From contig CANRAW010000001.1 in NCBI GenBank assembly GCA_947628715.1, forward strand, positions 1-64,000: a stretch of DNA of 64,000 nt, in the 5' to 3' direction. The stretch is from an uncultured Clostridia bacterium (GTDB lineage: Bacteria > Bacillota > Clostridia > TANB77 > CAG-508). The position numbers and the translations under genes were made by a program. Each line of letters begins with the position of its first letter. Position 1 is the first letter of the stretch. The notes under the pieces are model-generated. The model ran no database searches. It worked only from the letters and a program-made list of their open reading frames with translations, and had not been told where the DNA came from. Shown here in pieces: positions 45,793-53,905 of the stretch.

Positions 45793-46788
45793 TTACTGCG
45801 GCAATGATATACCAAAAATCTCTTCAAAAATTTCAGCATCAAAATTAGGTATTGACATTATTGAGTCTTTTGTTTCTTTATCAATAATATTTCAATAATT
45901 AGAAAACTCCTGTTTAAACTTTTCTACGTATTCCTTTTTCGTCATTTCAGAAGTATGTAGATTATTTTTAATATAGCATCGAACAACAATATTCGCCAAA
46001 TTATTTATAATTTTTTCATATTTTTTCAATTCATTCAATTTTACTGGCTTATTAAAACAGAAAACGTGAGGTTCTGTATTAAAAAATCCACCACCAAAAT
46101 CTGCTATATTAAACATTCCTATATTTGAATCTCCAATATTAAAATCTCCTGCATTACTATCTCCATAGTTATTATTACCACTATTTCTTGTACCATAATT
46201 ACTACAACCTGTATTATAATTACCTATATTAGAATTACCACAGTTATAACTTCCGGTATTATACCAACCTGAATTAGTGTGTCCGTTATTAAAACTACCA
46301 GTATTGTCAGTGCCTTCATTATTACAGCCGCTATTACAGTCTCCTTTGTTACCAGAACCGCTATTTTTTGTACCTCTATTATCATCTCCAGTATTTTTAC
46401 AACCTTTATTCCCATTTCCAACATTACACATTCCAAAATTAGCTTTACCAATATTATATTTTTCTACAGCTTTCTTAATATCAATCTCTTCAAGAATTAA
46501 AATTTTATCTGTTGCTCTTTTTTCTTCATCAATATCATAATAAAAACCACTATTTTCCCAACTTACAATATTTCCAAGAGCAACAACTTTAGCCATTCTA
46601 TGTGCTTCGGGATTCGTCATATTAAACAAATATTCTAAACATCTCTTTTCTGAAATCCAGTAGTGAAATCCTGAATCACATAGTATTAGCTCTTCATTTT
46701 CTTTAAGCTCAAAAATTTCTCTAAGTTTATACTGATAACCTCTACACTGCCAATTTTCATCAAAAATTTTATAACCTATCTCTACCAT
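45793..46788 (-). CDS. NxGxx pentapeptide-repeat protein 3, interrupted by TGA
   Basis: 298 residues to a TGA at 45892; the same frame then continues 32 codons to TAA at 45793, giving 331. The continuation NIIDKETKDSIMSIPNFDAE, IFEEIFGIS is clearly the C-terminal domain of 44788..45777, and the TGA stands exactly where that protein has Trp (KFKELFKEKW versus KFKQEFSNY-TGA). Same N-terminal domain and about 22 NxGxx repeats. The next gene's ribosome binding site follows the TAA, not the TGA. Either a recent Trp-to-stop mutation or TGA readthrough. Confidence 0.6.
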
Positions 46789-46988
46789 TATACATTACTC
46801 CTCTTCAATATAAATTTTTCTCCACAGCTACAAACACATTCCTTTACAACACCATTATCAGTATAGTTAATTCTAAAACTAACATAATGACGTTGCTTAT
46901 ATCTCCCAAGAGGTTTTGGTCTATGAGAACTCCACCATTGTTTAATTACTTTACAATCATTATTAGTAAATCCTATTATATATTCCAT
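46788..46988 (-). CDS. Small unknown protein
   Basis: 66 residues: QWWSSHRPKPLGRYKQRHYV then VVKECVCSCGEKF with a C-x-C-x-C cluster, possibly metal-binding. TAATG overlaps on both sides (with 45793 and 46988 genes), so part of a coupled operon. Confidence 0.5.
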   Translation of the reverse strand: MEYIIGFTNNDCKVIKQWWSSHRPKPLGRYKQRHYVSFRINYTDNGVVKECVCSCGEKFILKRSNV

Positions 46989-47482
46989 TAAGGTTTATAA
47001 TCCTCCTTTAATATCTCAAAATATACAGTATCATGAAGTTTACCATCTTGCAACATTATATTATTCTTAAAAGTTCCTACTTCTCGTCCACCATGACGTT
47101 TGATAAATTTCCTATAACCCCTTATCGCAGGATTATCGCCATAAGACTTCCACTCAATTCTCTCCAATCCATACTTATTAAATATATCATCTAATACCTG
47201 TTTAACATCTTTAATAAATATAAGAGATGAAGTAAAAGAAGCCATTCCAAAATTGTATGCAGACTTAGCTTGCCAATCAATATTATAAGCTATCCAACCA
47301 AGAATTGTATGATGCTCATTTACACTAACAAAATCATGTTTGTTATAAGTATTGTAGCCTGTATCATCAGGAGAAAAATCATCTCCTGTGCCGCCCCAAA
47401 GATATTTGTATTTAGGATTATAGGCATTGATTAAAAATAAATCATTCAATCTGCTATCATACATTGCACGATTTTTCAGCAT
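46988..47482 (-). CDS. GNAT-like N-acetyltransferase
   Basis: 164 residues. The second half follows the GNAT pattern: SSLIFIKDVKQVLDDIFNKY, LERIEWKSYGDNPAIRGYRK, FIKRHGGREVGTFKNNIML, then HDTVYFEILKEDY, a common end of RimJ/RimL-like acetyltransferases. The acetyl-CoA loop is not clear. Substrate unknown. Promoter 47530..47558. Confidence 0.55.
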   Translation of the reverse strand: MLKNRAMYDSRLNDLFLINAYNPKYKYLWGGTGDDFSPDDTGYNTYNKHDFVSVNEHHTILGWIAYNIDWQAKSAYNFGMASFTSSLIFIKDVKQVLDDIFNKYGLERIEWKSYGDNPAIRGYRKFIKRHGGREVGTFKNNIMLQDGKLHDTVYFEILKEDYKP

Positions 47483-47529
47483 TATAAGTCCTCCTTTTGT
47501 TTGTGTTCTCTTTTCGTTTTTCTAATATA

Positions 47530-47558
47530 ATTATAGAGAAATTTTTGAGATAAGTCAA
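47530..47558 (-). promoter_or_regulatory. Sigma-70 promoter
   Basis: TTGACT-17-TATAAT upstream of 46988..47482. Confidence 0.85.
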
Positions 47559-47574
47559 TTAGTATATAGTAAAA

Positions 47575-47599
47575 AGAGATATAGGGTTACTATATCTCT
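47575..47599 (-). terminator. Rho-independent terminator
   Basis: AGAGATATAG/CTATATCTCT arms then TTTTTAC on the minus strand; overlaps the stop codons of the next gene. Confidence 0.8.
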
Positions 47600-48336
47600 T
47601 TCTTTATATTGTTTTCTACTGTTGAAGAAGTAGTTTCTTCTTCTTCAGAATAAACCTTAATTCTAAATAACTTTTTCTCTCGAAAATCAGCATGAAAACA
47701 TAGAACTACATAATATTCTCCTGCCGTAGTTAAATCTCTCATATCTATTTGTTGAGATAAATAATAATCTTCATTATTATATAAACTATAACCTGTTATA
47801 ACAGGAATTGGTGTATAACCATTTACTTCAAGTTTTTCTGGTGGATTGTCAGGAACTTTATTTATCTTTACTTTCTCAAAAATTTTTGAATTTATATCTT
47901 TTCCATTATTATCTATATCAGATTTTTTAATCAATCTAACTTCAATATATTCACTTTGGTTAGAAGAATATTCAATAGTAACAAAAGATTTGTCCTTTAA
48001 ATTAAAACTTTGTTGTGTCCACATAAATAAATTAGCTCCATATTGATTAACACCTGTTGAACTTATTATCATTACCTTTTCATCTTTACCTGTGGCTTCA
48101 TCATTTTTCTTTGTTGTTAGAAAAGATTCGTTTGAAGAGACAAAGTCTAATAAAGATTTAGGCATATCTTCACTTACACTACTTTCGTCAGCACTTACAC
48201 CTAAATAGAGACTATTTTTATAAGTATCATAATCACTCCCATCAAACAACACCGTTTCCTTTAACCCATTAACAACCTTTTCCTCAGTTTCATTATCCAT
48301 ACCCGGAATCAATACTCTAAGCACTTTATTATTCAC
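47587..48336 (-). CDS. Unknown beta-rich protein ending TAG-TAA
   Basis: 248 residues (249 if TAG is read, since TAG is directly followed by TAA). N-terminal MNNKVLRVLIPGMDNETEEK, middle strands SFVTIEYSSNQSEYIEVRLI and YYVVLCFHADFREKKLFRIK. A tandem TAG-TAA stop is what one expects where TAG alone does not stop translation. No family recognised; perhaps a structural or baseplate-type beta protein. Confidence 0.55.
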
Positions 48337-48348
48337 CTCAATTAAAAT

Positions 48349-48405
48349 ACGTTGTGCCGCCCCACCGTAAGTTGATATAAAACTAAGGGCGGCGGCACTA
48401 CAGTT
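48349..48405. repeat. GTTGTGCCGCC + TTGATAT repeat
   Basis: One unit (CGTTGTGCCGCCCCACCGTA, then AGTTGATATAAAACTAAGGG) closed by GGCGGCACTACAG; same layout as 24150..24239. Confidence 0.6.
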
Positions 48406-48493
48406 TAAGTAACAAGAATCAAAAGCTATTTTAAAAAGAAATTAAGAATTTCCTTAAAAAGAAATTAAGAATTTTTGATACTATAATAAAAAA

Positions 48494-48519
48494 AAGAAGA
48501 AAATTTAACTTTTCTTCTT
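48494..48519 (-). terminator. Rho-independent terminator
   Basis: AAGAAGAAAA/TTTTCTTCTT arms and a long T run behind on the minus strand; ends the ATPase gene 48532..49500. Confidence 0.75.
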
Positions 48520-48531
48520 TCTTCTAACCTA

Positions 48532-49500
48532 TTAACTAATTTCCTTAATCTCAAACAAAGCTCTCTCAAAAATTTCTTTCTGTTCTGGCAAAATCTCACT
48601 AAACTTAATTGGCTTACCAAATTCTTTTTCCAAAATTTCAAGAGCTTTATTACTCAACCCCTTATTAACAAGCCTGCTCCAAACTTCCTTAGCTTCTTCC
48701 ATAAGTTCGTCAAAACTCCTAACAAGAAAAGGATTTTCCTCGTTGGTTGCAGCTCCACCTTCAACTTCGACCTGCTTATCAATTGCATTGTAGATTGCAT
48801 TTACATAGTCATCATAATTAAGCTCAATCTTAGGTACAATATATTTGAAACGAGATTTAGTTAAAAACCTATCGTCTCCTCTCAAAAACATAAAACGTTT
48901 TCTTTCAACATTACCATTAACTTCAATTGGTATATCTCTTATATAACCAATTATATCAACCATTTTATTTATCAAGTTAAACGGGCGATTAGCGAGTGCC
49001 GGCACAATTTTCATGTACTCTTCTCCCTTATCATTCTTGTAAGGTTTCTCTGTCTCATGGGAGATAAACAACAGTCCATAGCCTGCAAAAGCCAAGTCAC
49101 GGAAGCTTGTTATAAAGTTGTCATCAAGTATCTTGTAGCCCCCGCCGTAGCCTGCTATATCTTTAACCGTTTCTACCCCATACTGACTACACGTCCACCT
49201 TTCGCAAAGCTTAAAGGCTTCATCTGCCGTATCGATAACAAGTGTGGAGAATCGCTCTTGAAGCTCTTTCTTTTTAATAAGCTGACCAACCATCTGTTTC
49301 CAGTCACTCCACGTCTTTACGGGCTGAACATAGACGTTATGGAGAGCGTTAGTACCTTGCTCAAAGCCGCATATCAATGCTTTGTCGAATTTTGACGCAA
49401 AGGTTGTCTTTCCACAACCCGGACTTCCATAAATCAATCCCATTTTTCCTTTAAGGTTTCTACTAATCTGCTGTGGTTCAAGGTTAAGCAAGTCTATCAT
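48532..49500 (-). CDS. Sak4-like RecA-fold ATPase
   Basis: 322 residues. Walker A LIYGSPGCGKTTFASKF (about 22-38), Walker B FSTLVIDTADEAF (about 87-99), GYGLLFISHETEKPY (about 141-155, sensor-like), C-terminal helical region. This is the phage nucleotide-binding (Sak4) family: ATP-dependent single-strand annealing or recombinase proteins that work with a phage single-strand-binding protein. The candidate partner is directly upstream (49630..50514). TAA stop. Confidence 0.8.
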   Translation of the reverse strand: MIDLLNLEPQQISRNLKGKMGLIYGSPGCGKTTFASKFDKALICGFEQGTNALHNVYVQPVKTWSDWKQMVGQLIKKKELQERFSTLVIDTADEAFKLCERWTCSQYGVETVKDIAGYGGGYKILDDNFITSFRDLAFAGYGLLFISHETEKPYKNDKGEEYMKIVPALANRPFNLINKMVDIIGYIRDIPIEVNGNVERKRFMFLRGDDRFLTKSRFKYIVPKIELNYDDYVNAIYNAIDKQVEVEGGAATNEENPFLVRSFDELMEEAKEVWSRLVNKGLSNKALEILEKEFGKPIKFSEILPEQKEIFERALFEIKEIS

Positions 49501-49581
49501 TCTAATTCCTCCTTTTAATTTACACTTTTTACTTTTACATTTTACTTTATTTTATCTATTTATTTAAAAAATTTTTAAAGA

Positions 49582-49617
49582 AAAGAGAGATAATAACTCT
49601 ACGATATTACCTCTCTT
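49582..49617 (-). terminator. Rho-independent terminator
   Basis: AGAGAGGTAATA/TATTATCTCTCT arms with TTTTCTTT behind, downstream of 49630..50514. Confidence 0.75.
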
Positions 49618-49629
49618 CCTTAACCTTAA

Positions 49630-50514
49630 TTAAAACCCAAAATCACTAATTGTATTCCTTGCAGGAGTTGTCTTTTTTGGCTTCTCTCTCAGCTCTGCAA
49701 TTCTCTGCAACCTCTCATCACAAGCCTGCTTAATTGAATCGGCATCGTAAGAATTATACTCCTGAAAGCCTGTTGCAGAACCTCCAGATACAATCAGTTC
49801 ATAAGAAGAAATCGTCCTTGTCCTCTTAATTGGCTCGCCAAAACCAATTTCCTCCATATACGATTCAGTTTTCTGACTACACTTAATCTTACCAACTATT
49901 CTTACAGTATCACCATCGTTCCAGTTCTGCTCTATATGAGCCTTTGCGTTTCCCTCAGCATAAAGAGTAAGAACATTTATCTTGCCACCGTAAGAAAGAA
50001 CACCAAACTTAATTACAAGCCTACCTGTAGGATTTTCCTCTTTATCAACTTCCTCATTACTACAAAGGAATACACCTGTTATATCAAATGTTGCTCCTTC
50101 ATCGTCTTTAGGTCTCTTATTATTGAGGAAATTAGAAGAAATCTGGAACGTACTTCTCTCTTTACCATTTCTATCAATATAAATATTTTCATCAATCTTA
50201 CCAAGAGATACTGTTATATTAGACGGAGCGGTGTTTTCGTCTGCTATCGCCGCTGATACAAAAGAATCTCTATAACCAAGTATTCTTGTATAGTTAGGAT
50301 TGATTGAGCCGTCTTTCTTTTTCTGCATTGAGAACATTTTAATCGGAACAACGTTCTCTGTTATCTCTCCGTTTATATCCTGATCTACCTGAATATAGGC
50401 TGTTCCATTTACCCAACTACGACCATCATTTGTAACGCCCTCTTTTATATCAAGTTCTTTAAGAACACCACTTACATATACATTATTCTCTGATTCAACA
50501 TTTCTATCCAACAT
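49630..50514 (-). CDS. Tandem OB-fold single-strand-binding protein
   Basis: 294 residues with two OB-fold-like halves. First: NNVYVSGVLKELDIKEGVTN, then GTAYIQVDQDI. Second: STFQISSNFLNN..., GATFDITGVFLCSNEEV, RLVIKFGVLSYGGKINVLTL, DGDTVRIVGKIKCSQ. A linker and the tail ISDFGF follow, acid-aromatic like the SSB tip that recruits partner proteins. Likely coats single-stranded DNA in replication and recombination with 48532..49500. Confidence 0.65.
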   Translation of the reverse strand: MLDRNVESENNVYVSGVLKELDIKEGVTNDGRSWVNGTAYIQVDQDINGEITENVVPIKMFSMQKKKDGSINPNYTRILGYRDSFVSAAIADENTAPSNITVSLGKIDENIYIDRNGKERSTFQISSNFLNNKRPKDDEGATFDITGVFLCSNEEVDKEENPTGRLVIKFGVLSYGGKINVLTLYAEGNAKAHIEQNWNDGDTVRIVGKIKCSQKTESYMEEIGFGEPIKRTRTISSYELIVSGGSATGFQEYNSYDADSIKQACDERLQRIAELREKPKKTTPARNTISDFGF

Positions 50515-50587
50515 AATTTAATCCTCCTAAAATTTACATTTAATTATTTTAATCTTTATTATTTTAATACAATTTTAATTTTAATAA

Positions 50588-50613
50588 GTGTTAAGGTATT
50601 TCCACCTTAACAC
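50588..50613 (-). terminator. Rho-independent terminator
   Basis: GTGTTAAGGT/ACCTTAACAC arms with TTATTAAAATT behind; after 50626..50886. Confidence 0.8.
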
Positions 50614-50625
50614 TATTTTATTTAA

Positions 50626-50886
50626 TTACGAATCTTCCTCATCAGGATTGAAATCCATACCTGCCTGTGTAAGGGCAAACTTCTTAACCTCTTTCATCTT
50701 ACCATCAATTTCAACTGTTTCAATAAACCTCTCAGCTCTGTCCTTTCTTACAAGTCCTGAAACTGCTCCTGTTACTGCTGCTCCTGATTCAAAACCAAGT
50801 GCATCCTTAACCTCGTTTACTGTGAATGCTGTGCCTACACCCTTACTCTTAAGATAATCGAGAACCTTTCTTGAATTTTCTGTCAT
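50626..50886 (-). CDS. Small winged-helix protein
   Basis: 86 residues: SRKVLDYLKSKGVGTAFTVN, EVKDALGFESGAAVTGAVSG, LVRKDRAERF and a wing, then an acidic tail. A complete MarR/winged-helix-size DNA-binding domain. Own promoters 50956..50984 and 51053..51081. Possibly a regulator of the replication operon. Confidence 0.65.
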   Translation of the reverse strand: MTENSRKVLDYLKSKGVGTAFTVNEVKDALGFESGAAVTGAVSGLVRKDRAERFIETVEIDGKMKEVKKFALTQAGMDFNPDEEDS

Positions 50887-50955
50887 AATAAAATCACTCC
50901 TTTTAAATTTTTATTTTAAGATTTTTAAGAGAATTTCGTATCTCTTACTGTTTAT

Positions 50956-50984
50956 ATTATATATTATTTATATTAGAAAGTCAA
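50956..50984 (-). promoter_or_regulatory. Sigma-70 promoter
   Basis: TTGACT-17-TATAAT upstream of 50626..50886. Confidence 0.85.
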
Positions 50985-51052
50985 TGTTTTAAGTTCTTTG
51001 TTTTCTTTTAAATTACTCTTTTGAGTTTGCTTATTCTCGACTTTCTGTTATT

Positions 51053-51081
51053 ATAATACTATAATTTTTATTCTTTGTCAA
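51053..51081 (-). promoter_or_regulatory. Sigma-70 promoter overlapping a gene end
   Basis: TTGACA-17-TATTAT; the -35 lies in the last codons of 51068..51484. Second promoter for 50626..50886. Confidence 0.7.
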
Positions 51082-51484
51082 CGATTTGATTATCGTTTAC
51101 CTCATCTGTTTTAACTCCTTCCATTACAATATCAATAATTTTTTTAAGCTCAATATTAGTCTTAATTAAGTTGTCTGTTTCCTTTTTAATTCTAAGAAAA
51201 GAAAACATAAAACCAAGACCAATATAGTTAATTTCCTTAATTGACAAAAGGAAGTCATCATTCAATAGCTTACTCCTAACGTTTTCAAAATTGGAAGCGT
51301 CTTGTCTTGTTGATTTTAAAAAGTCCTCAAACTTTTCGTCTTTAGTTAAATCTTTTTTCAACTCACCATTTTCATCGAAAAACTTATCTGTCATATTATA
51401 AATAGTATCAAGATAAGAATTAAGTGCGGCGATTGCAATTTCTTTGTTATCCTTAATAGTCTAAATCTTCAACTCAATATCCAT
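51068..51484 (-). CDS. Unknown helical protein with one in-frame TAG
   Basis: 138 residues from the ATG 6 nt behind AAAGGGGTG when the TAG at 51461 is read: MDIELKI-[TAG]-TIKDNKEIAIAALNSYLD, then TIYNMTDKFFDENGELKKDL and a long helix SIKEINYIGLGFMFSFLRIK. Starting at the later ATG (51394) would leave out a well-formed N-terminus and a good ribosome binding site. Starts 5 nt after the end of the topoisomerase A gene, so same operon. Confidence 0.65.
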
Positions 51485-51488
51485 CTCA

Positions 51489-53855
51489 TCACCCCTTTAT
51501 AACATCTAAAACAATATCATTATCACCTATATTGATTGCTTTTACTCCAATTGCATTACGAGATAACAACCTAATTTCTGTTGTAGAGATTTTAATTGTT
51601 TTCTCTTTTGTTATTATTATAATATCATAATCTTTATCTATTGTCAATAGTTTAATTATCCTATCATTGTCTTTTGTTTCTGATACTTTTTTACCTTTAA
51701 TTCCCCTATTACATAGAGGAAATTCTTCAAGAGAAGTTTTCTTAATTAAACCTTTTTCAGATAGTGTTATTAGATATTTGTCGTTAGAATTTACAATATG
51801 TGAGTTAATTACATAGTTACTGTCTGAAAGCTTAATTGCTTTAATTCCCTGTGTTGCTCTACCTATTGGATTTATTGTTTCTGTATCTATTATAATATAA
51901 TTTCCATTATTAGTCAATATTCCTACTTTCTCATTATTCATAAAGAATACGTTTACAACCTCATCGTTTTCTTTAAGGTTAATTGCCTTCAACGAATTTC
52001 CTCTTTTATGTTCATACTCACTTGCTAACGTTTTCTTTATCATACCATTTTTTGTTATGAATGTAAAGTATTTGATTTGGTTTTTCTGAGATATTGAAGT
52101 TATTGTTGTAATCTTTTCGTTTGGAGAAAAGTTAAAGAATTGAGCTATATTGACTTTTGAGTTAATTGGTAGTTCACTTATTGCCAAATCATACATTTGT
52201 CCTTTGTTAGAAAAGATTAAGAGAGAATTAAGGTTATTGTCGTTAAGAGTTTTAATTATAACTTCGTTCTTTAGAAGTTTATTTTTAATACCTTTTCCTC
52301 CACGATGGGTACGAATTAAGGTATTGGATTCTTGGGTATAGATATTGCCGAAGTTAGTATAGGAAATTAACAATTCTTTTTTCTCAATTGGTTCAGGTTC
52401 ATCTTCATCACCTTTAAAATCGAGATTAAGAATTTTAGTTCTTCTCTCGTCTCCAAATTTATCTATTACCTTTCTCATACCCTCTTCAATTTCTTTATAC
52501 AATAATTTATCGTTAGAAAGAATTGCATTTAACCTATCTTTTTCAGCCAAAAGTTTTTCTTTTTCATCAACAAAAGACTGTACTTCAAGATTTATTAGTT
52601 TAGATAAAGTAATTTTGAGAATTGAAGTTACTTGTTCCTCGTTAAAACCAAATCTCTCAATTAGCTTTTTCTTCGCTTCGTCTTGTTTTTCACTACCTTT
52701 AATCAAAGCAATTACTTCATTGATATTGGCAATAGCTATTAAAATTCCTGTTATTATATTAAGCCTTTTTTCAATTTTCTTTAAGTCAAACTCATGAATT
52801 TTACGATATACAATTTTCTCATGGTCAATATGAGCCTGTAATGCTTCTTTCCAAGTAAAGACTTTTGGATATTTACCATTATCCAACATTACTAAGTTAA
52901 TAGTATAACTATTTTGCAAGGAAGTTAATTTATATAACTTCTTTACAATAGAACTTACATTAACATTATCTTCAAGCATTATCTTGATATTAGCTTTTTT
53001 AGTAGACAAATCAAGAACATTTTTAATTCCTATCAAATCTCCAGATTCAATTTTTTCTTTGATTTGCCCACATATCGTGCCAGCATAGACACCATAAGGT
53101 ATTTCTTTTACATAAAGACTATTCTCCTTATCATCATAATCAATTGTGCTTCTAATAATTACCGCACGCCCATAGCCATTGCGATGAGATTCTTTAACTT
53201 CGTCCGCATTTAAAATTGTTGCTCCTGTACAAAAATCTGGTGGACAATAAATTTCTTCAAAATCTATTTCAGGATTCCACAACAATTTAATCATAGCTTC
53301 ATTGACTTCTTTTAAATTATATTGTGGAATAGAAGTAGCTAAAGAAGTTGCAATTCCCATTGAACCATTGCAAATATTATAATAACCAAGACTTGGAACA
53401 ACACTTGGGAACTGTTCAGTATTGTCATAGTTATCAAACCATATATCAATACATTCTTTATCAATTCCCTCGTAAAGTAAACAACCCAATTCACCAAGTC
53501 TCATTTCTGTATAACGAGAACTGGCTTCTGAATCGCCGCTTGAAATAGTTCCATAGCTTCCCTCAAAATCTTCCAAAGGATAACGCATTGCAAAATCTTT
53601 TGCCATACGAGTTAAAAGAGCATAACAGCTTGCGTCACCGTGAACATATACATGGTCAAGGGCTGACGCTACTGATTTTGCAGACTTCTTAAAAGGGTGC
53701 TTATATGTAATTTTATCAATTAGCTGAGAATACATACACTGACGTTGTGACGGTTTAATAGCATCTCTGGCATCGACAATTGCTCGATTTTGAATTGTCA
53801 TTGCCGCATAAATGGAGAAACTATCATCTACTGCTTCTAACAAATTTATATCCAT
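51489..53855 (-). CDS. gyrA: Type IIA topoisomerase subunit A, gyrase-like
   Basis: 788 residues, GyrA/ParC family. MTIQNRAIVDARDAIKPSQR (residues 20-39), winged-helix region, and active-site Tyr in SSRYTEMRLGELG (about 111-123). The coiled-coil gate lies at about 330-470. The C-terminal beta-pinwheel contains RTHRGGKGIKNK, close to the GyrA box (QRRGGKG) that marks gyrase rather than topoisomerase IV. Five more blade repeats follow (e.g. GRATQGIKAI, CNRGIKGKKV, LSRNAIGVKAINI). With the B subunit it makes and reseals double-strand breaks to manage supercoiling of the phage genome. No in-frame TAG. Confidence 0.85.
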   Translation of the reverse strand: MDINLLEAVDDSFSIYAAMTIQNRAIVDARDAIKPSQRQCMYSQLIDKITYKHPFKKSAKSVASALDHVYVHGDASCYALLTRMAKDFAMRYPLEDFEGSYGTISSGDSEASSRYTEMRLGELGCLLYEGIDKECIDIWFDNYDNTEQFPSVVPSLGYYNICNGSMGIATSLATSIPQYNLKEVNEAMIKLLWNPEIDFEEIYCPPDFCTGATILNADEVKESHRNGYGRAVIIRSTIDYDDKENSLYVKEIPYGVYAGTICGQIKEKIESGDLIGIKNVLDLSTKKANIKIMLEDNVNVSSIVKKLYKLTSLQNSYTINLVMLDNGKYPKVFTWKEALQAHIDHEKIVYRKIHEFDLKKIEKRLNIITGILIAIANINEVIALIKGSEKQDEAKKKLIERFGFNEEQVTSILKITLSKLINLEVQSFVDEKEKLLAEKDRLNAILSNDKLLYKEIEEGMRKVIDKFGDERRTKILNLDFKGDEDEPEPIEKKELLISYTNFGNIYTQESNTLIRTHRGGKGIKNKLLKNEVIIKTLNDNNLNSLLIFSNKGQMYDLAISELPINSKVNIAQFFNFSPNEKITTITSISQKNQIKYFTFITKNGMIKKTLASEYEHKRGNSLKAINLKENDEVVNVFFMNNEKVGILTNNGNYIIIDTETINPIGRATQGIKAIKLSDSNYVINSHIVNSNDKYLITLSEKGLIKKTSLEEFPLCNRGIKGKKVSETKDNDRIIKLLTIDKDYDIIIITKEKTIKISTTEIRLLSRNAIGVKAINIGDNDIVLDVIKG

Positions 53856-53905
53856 TTATCTCTCACCTCTTATAATATCATATAGTATTTTATTATACAA
53901 ATCAA

